Part shown: piece by piece, positions 34,271-42,711 of the stretch
Layout of the letters: each line of letters starts with the position of its first letter
Numbering within the stretch: the first letter of the stretch is position 1
NCBI RefSeq assembly: GCF_964065165.1
Contig: NZ_OZ061549.1
Span: forward strand, 992,001 to 1,056,000
DNA length: 64,000 nt
Direction: 5' to 3'
Origin: Levilactobacillus yonginensis
GTDB lineage: Bacteria; Bacillota; Bacilli; Lactobacillales; Lactobacillaceae
Position numbers and translations under genes: made by a program
Notes under the pieces: model-generated
The model's input: only the letters and a program-made list of their open reading frames with translations
Told to the model about the DNA's origin: nothing
The model's database searches: none

Positions 34271-36853
34271 TTATTCATCTTTTTCTCGCCCTTTTTTTAT
34301 TTTTCCTAACCCAAGCAAACTTGCCAACAAACCAATGAACTCCCAAATACTATGGCTTCTCCACTTGGCATCGTTAGTCTGTGGCAGCAAAGAGTTGTTA
34401 TTTTGTTCTCTGGAAAACGCAGCCCACTGATTATGCTTAGTATCTGTCATAAAGACCACTTTTTTTTGACTTACGACCGAAGCTTTTCGATTTTCTTCTT
34501 CCATCCCATCACTAAAATGCGTGCCATCGCTTATATTTTTAACGTATTTTTCCTCACTTCTTTTTTTCGAAATGGTATTCACACTGATCGGAACCAGTTT
34601 TATAAAAGAATGGTTTAATCTCGTACCCTTTGTGTCAATGCGATCATTGACTTTTCCATGATCATATTCATATGTTAAACCTATACTGCCATCCGACAAT
34701 AATTTAATCCAATGTATTGAACCATCACGGTCTTCGACAGTATACGTATCACCCACAGCTAATGTTACCATTTTAGTTGAGTACCCATTTGGACTAAGTG
34801 TATGAACATTTACCTGATTAGTTTTCGTGATTGTCACTGAAACTTTAGCCCCATTAGGATAATAAATATTAAGATCCATTAATTTTTTATTACCGTTAAC
34901 AACCGTGTTCACTTGCGTCTGATCCGTATATGACTTCCAAGAATCTATTGGAGCTACATAATAATAATCCACATACGTCATCGCATCAGAAAACACACCT
35001 CGGGCGTTTTTAGGCCATCTTATCTGATCCACAGTATACCCAGACTCATACTTTGGTTTTTTAACCGATGTAACATAAGATTCGCCTAAATTTCCGGTTA
35101 AGGTAATTGTCTTTTTTAAAATTCCTTTGGACGAAAAATACCTTACAATAACAGGTGCGGCCTTAACCGTTGGCACTGACACAACAGGTGCCACGTAAAC
35201 TGTGCTAACACCATTACTGGCCTTACTCCCATTATCAATCGTCACTTGTGCCGAGGCTGGTCCAACTTCACCGTTGACTACCCCATTATTCACAGTAGTT
35301 CCAATCTTTATCTGATAAGTTTGACCATCTAAATCCATCGTATTTTGCAGATAATCTTCTGGTAAAGTCACGGTCAGTTGATGCGTTTTAGCATTCCAAG
35401 TAAACGTTGCTGCTGGAATCACGACACCAGTGCTGTCCAGCAAACTGGCTTGTTGGTAGTTCACTTCAGTTGGCAACGTCACCACTTCACTCCAGCTTTG
35501 GTAACGTAACATGGTGTCCTCACCCAGCACATTAACTTGCTGGTCTAACGTATAATTTACGGTATCCCCCGCCTTGGCCGAAGATTTATCGACTGTTAGA
35601 ACGGGTGCCGGAATGACCGCTGGTGCCACCGTAGCTGAACTAAACGTCGTCAAAGTGTATGACCAATGGTGATTCGCATTCTTTAGGGTATACCGCGTCG
35701 TTCCACTCAAGAATGTGAATGTATTCCCTGAAAGTTGGAAAGTCACTGCCCCATTCTCAGATGTTGGTGCACCTAATACATCTTTAAAATTATTCGTTAC
35801 CCCAACATACGCATTTCCACTGCCAGTCAACGGATTTGTTTGATATTTCACAACTGAGTCTTCAGCGACATACGTTGAAGTACTTCCATTGCCGTAATTA
35901 ATATATTCGTTACCAGCTGTACTTGTGCTAGGTCCGTTCAAACTCCCAACAGTGATGTACCCGTCACCGTTGACAGCAACTTGATTGCCAGCCTCATCGA
36001 AGAATTTAATCGTGACTTCGTCCTGGCCCACGTTGTAGGTTTTGATGCCACCTTCAAAATAAGGCATGAACGCTAGCTGAATCTGATCTGCGGTCAAGCT
36101 ACTGTTGGGCACCGGATGCTCATCGGTATGTTTGAGAATATTGGCAATCGTTACCTGCGCCGAAATAGCCTTCCCCTGATAGGTTCCAACATTTTTATAC
36201 TCTGCCGTGACGGCATCACTCGCTGTTGGATTGGCAATCGTGGCCGTTTGGGTACCCTCATCGTATGTAAAGTTATCTGAATTAGTCGCCGTCACCTTGC
36301 CCAGCGTTGGTGTCTGGGCTACAGTTAGCTTTAACTTGTTATCCAATTGAACTGAGCTATCACCGTTCTTAATGATAACTAAGTTGCTTGGCGTTGGATC
36401 ATCAGGCATCACACCAGCGCTCGATACCGGTGCATCTGCCTTGATTAAATTGTTTCTCTGCAAAGTTTTGGTATTAGAAACTGGTAATTTAGGCTTCGGT
36501 ACGTTACCCGTATCGATGTTCACTTCGCTATTATTGCTTTGAACATTTTCGGTACTACTGCCTGGAGTCACATTTGACCCATTACCTGAACCATTTGAAG
36601 TGTCTTTCAAATTTGATTGTGATGTTGATTCCCCATTTGATACATTTTCGCTTGCCGGCTTACTACTTTGGCTCGATGAATCCGCAATTACTTCAGTCTG
36701 TTCACCTGTAGAATCCGCATGTGCATTAACAGGCTTTAACTGGCTCAATGACAGAGAGAAAAACGAAATTCCTAATAACCCTAAATACTGATAATTCCTT
36801 TTATTTATAAATTTCCCATGCTTACTTGTCATTTTTCTTGACTGTCTATTCAT
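34271..36853 (-). CDS. Sortase-anchored surface adhesin with isopeptide-type and MucBP-like domains
   Basis: This 860-residue cell-wall protein has a long signal peptide (hydrophobic core about 26-42, cleavage near NAHA). A Ser/Thr/Asn-rich linker spans about 45-130, followed by an adhesive head of about 150-400. A domain at about 405-545 (VDKSSAKAGDTVNYTLDQQV ... LPEDYLQNTM) resembles antigen I/II-type isopeptide domains, followed by a MucBP-like module (VIVRYFSSKGILKKTITLTG). The anchor is LPQTND at about 823-828, a hydrophobic stretch and a charged tail. LPQTN is a variant of LPXTG. Lower G+C than neighbours suggests transfer. The IS lies one base past its stop. Confidence 0.85.
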   Translation of the reverse strand: MNRQSRKMTSKHGKFINKRNYQYLGLLGISFFSLSLSQLKPVNAHADSTGEQTEVIADSSSQSSKPASENVSNGESTSQSNLKDTSNGSGNGSNVTPGSSTENVQSNNSEVNIDTGNVPKPKLPVSNTKTLQRNNLIKADAPVSSAGVMPDDPTPSNLVIIKNGDSSVQLDNKLKLTVAQTPTLGKVTATNSDNFTYDEGTQTATIANPTASDAVTAEYKNVGTYQGKAISAQVTIANILKHTDEHPVPNSSLTADQIQLAFMPYFEGGIKTYNVGQDEVTIKFFDEAGNQVAVNGDGYITVGSLNGPSTSTAGNEYINYGNGSTSTYVAEDSVVKYQTNPLTGSGNAYVGVTNNFKDVLGAPTSENGAVTFQLSGNTFTFLSGTTRYTLKNANHHWSYTLTTFSSATVAPAVIPAPVLTVDKSSAKAGDTVNYTLDQQVNVLGEDTMLRYQSWSEVVTLPTEVNYQQASLLDSTGVVIPAATFTWNAKTHQLTVTLPEDYLQNTMDLDGQTYQIKIGTTVNNGVVNGEVGPASAQVTIDNGSKASNGVSTVYVAPVVSVPTVKAAPVIVRYFSSKGILKKTITLTGNLGESYVTSVKKPKYESGYTVDQIRWPKNARGVFSDAMTYVDYYYVAPIDSWKSYTDQTQVNTVVNGNKKLMDLNIYYPNGAKVSVTITKTNQVNVHTLSPNGYSTKMVTLAVGDTYTVEDRDGSIHWIKLLSDGSIGLTYEYDHGKVNDRIDTKGTRLNHSFIKLVPISVNTISKKRSEEKYVKNISDGTHFSDGMEEENRKASVVSQKKVVFMTDTKHNQWAAFSREQNNNSLLPQTNDAKWRSHSIWEFIGLLASLLGLGKIKKGREKDE

Positions 36854-36931
36854 TTCGACGCTCCTCCCACTTTTACCTATTCAAGCACAATACACTATCC
36901 ACTCGAGGCAATGTGTGGTACTTCCTTTTAT

Positions 36932-36960
36932 AATTTATTCTTAATGTTTTCTTTAGTCAA
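36932..36960 (-). promoter_or_regulatory. Promoter of the adhesin gene
   Basis: Minus strand: -35 TTGACT (36960-36955), 17-bp spacer, -10 TAAATT (36937-36932), about 80 bp before the ATG. The region 36961-37085 upstream is A+T-rich and carries no gene. Confidence 0.6.
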
Positions 36961-37085
36961 TAGTGATTTAGGTGAACTTTAATTCACAACGCTAGTTCGC
37001 TCGCTTAATGATGCAACCAATCATAGTTCAAATCCGTTTAAACTCAGTTAACCTATAAATAAGGCCTACACTTCTTCACTAACTC

Positions 37086-37126
37086 AAAAAAAATAAAAAG
37101 GCGCTCACCTGAATTGGTGAACGTCT
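37086..37126 (-). terminator. Terminator of the decayed gene
   Basis: Minus strand: CGTTCACC / GGTGAGCG stem (one G-U pair) with a 6-nt loop, followed by TTTTTATTTTTTTT. Confidence 0.82.
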
Positions 37127-37164
37127 CTTGAGATTCCAGTTGTACTAAGCTACTTTCTTTCGTT

Positions 37165-37500
37165 TCAATTCCGCGATTCCAACAAGACGGTACCCGTACT
37201 AGATCCAATGCTAGTTCCAGAACCCGAACTTCCAGAATCATCGGAATCTATTTTCCCACTATTGTCTTATCATAGTCTGCTTTTCCAGTCGCATACCCAG
37301 AATCATAACCTTGATTATAAGCCTCGGACTGATTAGCTTTAGGATTTGCCCCTTTACCGCCTTCGCCATCAGCATTTCCATCGGTTTGGCCAGCCTTATA
37401 ATCATTAGCGTTTTTCGTCGCCTCATCGTCATAAGCCTTGGTATACGCATCACCACCATTAGGGTCCTTAGAAGCTAACGCAAATGCGGGCTTTTTGCAT
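37165..37500 (-). pseudogene. Remnant of a secreted or surface protein with Tyr/Gly/Asp repeats
   Basis: The minus strand reads without a start codon as a protein tail containing DPNGGDAYTKAYDDEATKNA and later AYNQGYDSGYATGKADYDK, ending at a TAG at 37250-37248. In the +1 frame the reading continues across that stop as DSDDSGSSGSGTSIGSSTG to a TGA at 37167-37165. A stop codon lies upstream of the first part (about 37525). It therefore looks truncated at the 5' end and frameshifted near 37250. A real terminator follows. Repeats of this YxxGYxxG type occur in Lactobacillus extracellular proteins; the original function is unknown. Confidence 0.65.
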
Positions 37501-37563
37501 ACTATTTGATTTGATTCAGAATTCTATCCAATAAATATTACATGACTAACACTACGCGTTAAT

Positions 37564-38460
37564 TTATATTAAAAAATCAGCCTGCTCATACGCCGGATGC
37601 GGATACCGGTAAAAGCCGTGGTTACTTTCCAAGCCTAGTCGATGCTGATCTAACAACGCCATTTTTAATTTATGGGCCACCTCGACTAACCCACCCTTTC
37701 CTGGCTGAGCACTAGCCGCTAGCAGACCGTTGTAAACGCGTTTCAACCCAATCTGGTCGAGAATCCCAAACGGTCCCTTTGGCGCATTGGTGGCAATCAT
37801 CCAAGCTCGGTCGATGGTAGCTGGCTCCGCGATACCGTTGGCCCACAACGTCAGTGCAGCCTCTAAAAACGGCGTCGTTAGCGTATTGATCACATACCCT
37901 GGTTGTTCACGGCGCAACAAAATCGGCACCATCCCAATGTCCTTGGCAAACTGGACGACCTCCTGATAAACAGCCGGATCTGTTTCGGGTTGCCCCATGA
38001 TTTCAGCCGCGTGGTCAGTCCAAACGGGACTAGTGAAGTGTAGAGCCAGGAACCGGTCAGGTCGACCCGTCATCACCGCAAATTGACTAGGGATAAACGT
38101 GGCCGAGTTAGTCGTAAAAATCGTCCGCGCCGGGGCCACCTTCGCCAGAGTGGCGTAGAATTCCCGCTTCACACCGGCTGCTTCGGGGATGGCTTCAATC
38201 ACCAAGTCGGCGTCCTCAACCGCTGTCTCCAAGTCTGTGGCATACCGAATTCGCTCATTGGTATCGTGTAGTACGGCAGGGGTAGCGGCCAACTCCCGGG
38301 CATAAATGGTATCCCAAGTGGCTACCCGCCGCTTGCTGGCAGCCACCTTAGCTGCATTAACCTCACAAATAGTGAGTCTAAATCCACTATAAGCGGCCTG
38401 GTAGGCAATCTGACTCCCCAGTGTGCCACCGCCCGCTACAACGACCCTTTCAATAGCCAT
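37564..38460 (-). CDS. 3-hydroxyacyl-CoA dehydrogenase family protein
   Basis: This 298-residue NAD-dependent dehydrogenase of the 3-hydroxybutyryl/3-hydroxyacyl-CoA type has the Rossmann motif VVVAGGGTLGSQIAYQAAYSG near the N-terminus (given here to residue 26). Further family features are ADLVIEAIPEAAGVKREFYA, FTTNSATFIPSQFA, the catalytic-type LHFTSPVW and the C-terminal dimer region with GPFGILDQIGLK. Lactobacilli lack a full beta-oxidation pathway, so the true substrate is unclear. It stands alone, divergent from the LOG-family gene. Confidence 0.85.
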   Translation of the reverse strand: MAIERVVVAGGGTLGSQIAYQAAYSGFRLTICEVNAAKVAASKRRVATWDTIYARELAATPAVLHDTNERIRYATDLETAVEDADLVIEAIPEAAGVKREFYATLAKVAPARTIFTTNSATFIPSQFAVMTGRPDRFLALHFTSPVWTDHAAEIMGQPETDPAVYQEVVQFAKDIGMVPILLRREQPGYVINTLTTPFLEAALTLWANGIAEPATIDRAWMIATNAPKGPFGILDQIGLKRVYNGLLAASAQPGKGGLVEVAHKLKMALLDQHRLGLESNHGFYRYPHPAYEQADFLI

Positions 38461-38653
38461 GACCTCTCATCCTTTCCGTTAGCAAACCCTTTCTGTGCTC
38501 AGCTTAGGAGGATCACTGCTAAAGGTCAATCAAAGCACCCACCTTGATTCTAACGACTTACTAAAATGAAAGTCAGCTTGCAAAAACGTTCTCCCCCCAA
38601 CACTTGTTTGCGGTATAATAGTGCCAAAATAAGTTTACTTGGGGGTCAGTTTC

Positions 38654-39232
38654 ATGCAAAAAATTAAAAATGTTTGTGTCTTCTGTGGATCCAATCACGG
38701 CTATAATCCAAAGTTCCTAAGCGAGACAAACAATCTCGGCCAATACCTAGCTAAGCACCAACACCCTGTTGTTTACGGTGGGGGTAAGGAAGGCTTGATG
38801 GGCGCCATTGCCACGTCAACCATGGAAGCTGGCGGTAAGGTCATCGGCATCATCCCCACCTTCTTACGTGAGATGGGGCTAGCTAGGGAAGACGTCACCA
38901 CCTTCATCGAAACGGCCACCATGGACGAACGTAAGGATGAGATGTTGCGCCAAGCCGACGCGTTTATCGTGCTACCTGGTGGGTTTGGGACCTTTGAGGA
39001 GTTCACGACCATGCTGTCGTGGAGTCAGATCAACGTTCATCAAAAACCCATCGCCCTCTTCAACATTGACCACTACTTCGACCCACTGGTTGCGATGATG
39101 CAAAAATGTTGCGACGAAGGTTTTGCCCCACAAGAAAACCTGCAACTCTTCATCGATGCCGCCACGATCGACGAGATCTTCTCGGGCTTTGAAAACTTTC
39201 ATCACCAATTACCTTACAAGTACACCAACTAA
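38654..39232 (+). CDS. LOG family protein (TIGR00730), probable nucleoside 5'-monophosphate phosphoribohydrolase
   Basis: This 192-residue Rossmann-like protein of the LOG/cytokinin riboside 5'-monophosphate hydrolase family starts KIKNVCVFCGSNHGYNPKF. The family motif PGGFGTFEEFTTMLSW (about 105-120) carries the PGGxGTxxE signature and the active-site glutamate; an upstream Arg lies in DERKDEML. Bacterial members split AMP-type nucleotides to base and ribose phosphate. The ATG at 38654 follows TTGGGGGTC; an in-frame TTG at 38639 is less likely. Single gene with an extended -10 (TATAAT) near 38613. Confidence 0.88.
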   Translation: MQKIKNVCVFCGSNHGYNPKFLSETNNLGQYLAKHQHPVVYGGGKEGLMGAIATSTMEAGGKVIGIIPTFLREMGLAREDVTTFIETATMDERKDEMLRQADAFIVLPGGFGTFEEFTTMLSWSQINVHQKPIALFNIDHYFDPLVAMMQKCCDEGFAPQENLQLFIDAATIDEIFSGFENFHHQLPYKYTN

Positions 39233-39276
39233 AGAGGTTAAAATAGTGGTCCAAAAGATAAATTTATAGATAAAAG

Positions 39277-39306
39277 AGGTCTGAGAAAAAGCTCAGGCCT
39301 TTTTTA
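39277..39306. terminator. Bidirectional terminator between LOG gene and mprF
   Basis: Stem AGGTCTGAG / CTCAGGCCT around an A/G-rich loop with T6 on the plus side. It is shared by the convergent LOG gene and mprF. Confidence 0.82.
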
Positions 39307-39356
39307 CGCTCCAAACATCTATAGTCAAAACGTGCGACGAAAGCCAGTCAAAAAAT

Positions 39357-41966
39357 TTACTCACGGTTTGGCCATGTCGCCATGTTGCTCAGCCAACCGC
39401 CTAACCACTTGGGAGCTGCCTTTTCCTTAGCGGTTGGACGATTGATCGTCAAGATAAGCTGTAACATGCTAAAGATCAACGACTGACGGCGACGATATGC
39501 CAGGTACTTTGGTTGCCAAGTCGTCACGTATTTTTCCTTATAGGCCCGTAATCCCTGGAAGCTGTAGAAGTTATAGCCATATTCGTAGATCAAATGGGCT
39601 GCCCGCTCCTCAATGAAACTAAACTCGGACACCCCAACGTTAGCGAGTGGTGCCATCCCCAAATTAAAGCTCTGATAGCCCTCTTCACGGCAAGTTTCAA
39701 ACAAGTACACGAACAAGCCGTCCATAATCCCTGACGGTGCGTCCCGACTGGCCCGCATTAAATCAATCGACGTCATGCGTTGGTCGCCAGTTGGCATAAG
39801 ATTAGCAAACGCCACCACTTTTCCCGCTGCATCCTGCATAACGGCAATCGGTGCTTCATTTAAATAATCCCGATCAAAGAACCCCATTGAGAACCCCTTC
39901 TCAGTCTCGTCACCTAACCAAGACGTTGATATTGTCTCAAGCTCGACCAACTGTGCCGTACTAAATGGCGGCTGAAGGAGGGCAAACTGATACCCTTCCC
40001 GCTTAAATTTATTGATCAAGGCTCGTTCACCACGGTGGGCCTTGCCAGCGAGAGTAAAGTCGTGCAGGTCAACGTGGCCCTCTTCACCAACCTTCAAAAA
40101 GTCGAAACCCATCTCGTGTAACCGAATCGTTAGGGACTCGCTGATCTCATAAAAGACGGGCCGGAATCCAGCCTGGTCGGCATCGTGCATAAAGGCCTGT
40201 AACGCGGCGGGAACGGCTGTTTGATTCCCAATGGGTTCCCCCATGACTAATAGTTTATCGGCTCGTTGCCGATAGAGTAAGAAGAGCTGATCGACCCCGC
40301 CTTCCTGGTAAAAGTACACCTGTTTGTCCCGCAGAAAGGCAAGATGACTGACTTCATTCCCACCAAATTGACGAATCACCCGCCGCACCCGGTCTGCATC
40401 GAAGGGCTCTCGAAGCCAAGCCACGGGCCGACCAGTTAAATAGCGGTTAATCAGCACCAAAATCAACAAGGCTAGCAGTAGTCCGCCTAGACCATTCAGC
40501 CAAACCTGCATGGAAGGCAGCAGCCACGAATCTGGTAACAGTGGCCAGTGACGATGGCCTTCATTTAAGGTAAAGAGTCCCAGTACGGTATAGCTCAAGA
40601 AGGTCACTACGAAGATGCTACCGTCCACCAGCAAGCCGCCCCAGGAATAGTGGAAACCAGCTCGGTACAGCTCAGGTCGAGCCAATAGTAGACAGACGAA
40701 GACCACGCCCAACAGTACCGCCAAACCAGCCGGAAAGTTCTCCTGCCACAATGTATTACCAATGGCAATGACCAGTACCACCAGCGTCGGCCAAAAGGCC
40801 CGTTGGACCCGGGCCCCCACGCCGCGAGCCAATCCGATCAATAGAAAGGCCATCACGATATTGGTGAGCTGATTTAAGAAATAAAACATGTAGGGTACCA
40901 ACCGTAAATAGAAGTGGTTAGCCAGGACCACGTCTGGAATCGTGGCAAATAACAACATCATGACGCCAGAGAAGTACATGAAGGTCGTCACGAATAACTG
41001 GGCAGCTCGACGGATGGCCGCCACTGGGAGGCCGTTTAAGAAGCGATTCAGACGATGTCCAATGTCATGAATGAAGAAGCCCACCCCTACACCAAACGGC
41101 AGGAGGTAGTAAAACAAACGGTATAGGAGCAGCCAGCCGGTAGCGTCCGCCCGACTCACACCTAGCAGGCCCAGTCCAATAATCATAAAGACATCAAAGG
41201 CCCCTAATCCACCGGGAATCATGGAAACGACCCCCGCCACTGAGGCCACAACGAACATGGGCAGCACTGCCAGTAAGGGAATTGGGAGGCCTAACGCCCA
41301 GCCAATCAACAGAAAGAAGAGCGCACAGCTCCCCCACTCCAAGCTGGACCCAACGATTAGACTAAGCTCTCGCCGCCAGGTCAGGTCCGCAAAAAACTCC
41401 CCGTCACTGATCCGGGTGAAGATAAATACGCCCGGAAAGTACAGCCCCCCGCCGAGTAGCCAAAACCAATAGACTCGGTACGGTGCACCAATATCCAGCC
41501 CAAAGAGCAGAATCAAGGCGACCCAGCAAAGAAGTGACAGACCAGCCAGCAGAAACAGGGCAATCTTCGAAATCGCGTAAAGCACCTGCTTCTTACTGGC
41601 TGATTTGGCGTAAAAGTTGGCCCGGAGACTTGCCCCCAGCAAACCGCCCATTCCTGCTAGGTTGGTAAAAGTATTGGTGACCCAACCGCTGCGGACAATG
41701 TAGCCCGTAGAAAAATGACCGGGTAAAAATTTTACAATGGTGAAATCATAGACCAACATCGGCAGAACAGCCACAAACCCACCAACTAGGAGCAACAAAA
41801 ACATGCCCGTTCCCAGGCCAGCCAGCTCCACCCTGATCTGTTCACCATTCACTTCGCGGGCAATGTGGCCCACCTCACGAATGATGAAGATTAATACAGA
41901 AAATATAAAAATACCCTTAATCAATGTTAGATGCTTTTGAATTCCATTCCAGAGTTGCTTCCCCAT
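39357..41966 (-). CDS. mprF: Phosphatidylglycerol lysyltransferase / flippase MprF
   Basis: MprF attaches lysine from Lys-tRNA to phosphatidylglycerol and flips the product, lowering the negative surface charge and giving resistance to cationic peptides. The 869-residue protein has about 13-14 membrane segments up to residue 500. A cytosolic GNAT-like DUF2156 synthase domain spans about 525-850 (motifs FDADRVRRVIRQFGGNEVSH, YEISESLTIRLHEMGFDFLK and GLRAYKEKYVTTWQPKYLA). The ATG at 41966 follows GGGGGAGGTGG. The adjacent two-component system lies upstream on the same strand and could control it. Lysine versus alanine specificity cannot be read by eye. Confidence 0.93.
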   Translation of the reverse strand: MGKQLWNGIQKHLTLIKGIFIFSVLIFIIREVGHIAREVNGEQIRVELAGLGTGMFLLLLVGGFVAVLPMLVYDFTIVKFLPGHFSTGYIVRSGWVTNTFTNLAGMGGLLGASLRANFYAKSASKKQVLYAISKIALFLLAGLSLLCWVALILLFGLDIGAPYRVYWFWLLGGGLYFPGVFIFTRISDGEFFADLTWRRELSLIVGSSLEWGSCALFFLLIGWALGLPIPLLAVLPMFVVASVAGVVSMIPGGLGAFDVFMIIGLGLLGVSRADATGWLLLYRLFYYLLPFGVGVGFFIHDIGHRLNRFLNGLPVAAIRRAAQLFVTTFMYFSGVMMLLFATIPDVVLANHFYLRLVPYMFYFLNQLTNIVMAFLLIGLARGVGARVQRAFWPTLVVLVIAIGNTLWQENFPAGLAVLLGVVFVCLLLARPELYRAGFHYSWGGLLVDGSIFVVTFLSYTVLGLFTLNEGHRHWPLLPDSWLLPSMQVWLNGLGGLLLALLILVLINRYLTGRPVAWLREPFDADRVRRVIRQFGGNEVSHLAFLRDKQVYFYQEGGVDQLFLLYRQRADKLLVMGEPIGNQTAVPAALQAFMHDADQAGFRPVFYEISESLTIRLHEMGFDFLKVGEEGHVDLHDFTLAGKAHRGERALINKFKREGYQFALLQPPFSTAQLVELETISTSWLGDETEKGFSMGFFDRDYLNEAPIAVMQDAAGKVVAFANLMPTGDQRMTSIDLMRASRDAPSGIMDGLFVYLFETCREEGYQSFNLGMAPLANVGVSEFSFIEERAAHLIYEYGYNFYSFQGLRAYKEKYVTTWQPKYLAYRRRQSLIFSMLQLILTINRPTAKEKAAPKWLGGWLSNMATWPNRE

Positions 41967-42536
41967 CAGCTCCACCTCCCCCATAGTCTTTCATTATGCC
42001 AACCACCAACTTAAATCACAATCAGAGCGCCGGTTCATTAGCCAGTTACGTTAATGAACTAATCTTGCCAGCCCACGCTATGTAAAAAGACCGAGAAATT
42101 TCTCCCGGCCTTTTTGGGTGTCTTGATTCCCCAATCAATGGCACCTATACACTATTTCATCACTTTTTTATTTCCCCACTAAGCAAGTGGCATAAGCCCG
42201 GAACCTAGCCCAGTCTTGACTTAATTATTTAAATTTCCCTTACTCTCATGACCACAGTCACTTTACTGACGATTTCCCTAAACTGCTACGTTGGCTACCT
42301 CAAGCTAGCGGCCAACGTCGTTAATACGACGGTTACCAGCGTCCCTCAACACTGACAACTACCACGAATCAATCCCCCAACTGATTCGTACTGGTCAATG
42401 TCTGGTTCTCATTGACTAAACCTATAATAGTTAATCTGACTGACTTTAAAAACTGGTTGGAAAAGAGATTTATCTGAGAAATTTTCAGAATTGAACTCAC
42501 AAATCGTCACAAACGCAAAGATCGTGCTGCCAAAGT
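41967..42536. other. Long gap upstream of mprF
   Basis: No supported gene in 570 bp. It holds an inverted repeat, GTTCATTA / TAATGAAC (42031-42057), in the mprF promoter region and an orphan terminator at 42082-42116. A 35-codon frame on the plus strand (about 42249-42356) has no ribosome binding site. Confidence 0.45.
42082..42116. terminator. Orphan terminator-like hairpin
   Basis: AAAAAGACCGAGAAA / TTTCTCCCGGCCTTTTT, symmetric enough to act either way. No annotated gene ends here, which leaves room for a small transcript on either side. Confidence 0.65.
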
Positions 42537-42687
42537 TGGCTAGTCAATGAGCGTTAACGTCGACAAGCGAACACGCCTGCTCTTGAATTGTCTGTCTATC
42601 GGGGTTAAGTATCGTCGACGGCCTTGTTCGACTATATCCGTTCAGAATGCAAAAAAGGGGTGAGACTTTTGTCTCGCCCCCTTTTTG
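42537..42687 (+). repeat. Intergenic element copy A
   Basis: Plus-strand member of the four-copy family: GGCTAGTCAATGAGCGTTAA, CGTCGACAAG, AATTGTCTGTC, TATCGGGGTTAAG, then TTCGACTATATCCGTTC and GCAAAA, ending in the hairpin GGGGTGAGACTTTTGTCTCGCCCC at 42657-42680 (arms GGGGTGAGAC and GTCTCGCCCC). The last 28 bases before the hairpin differ from copy B at only four positions, all transitions. The stem after CGTCG is weaker here than in copies B and C. Confidence 0.65.
42650..42687. terminator. Terminator of the two-component operon and of element A
   Basis: Stem GGGGTGAGAC / GTCTCGCCCC with a 4-nt loop, flanked by A6 on the left and CTTTTT on the right. It can end both the minus-strand kinase transcript and a plus-strand transcript of element A. 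Confidence 0.85.
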
Positions 42688-42711
42688 ACCAAATCTAGCT
42701 AAGAAGAGCAA

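Noticed and set aside
42249..42356. 35-codon ORF upstream of mprF (plus strand)
   Set aside because: No ribosome binding site, no promoter and no recognisable similarity. It is likely a chance frame.
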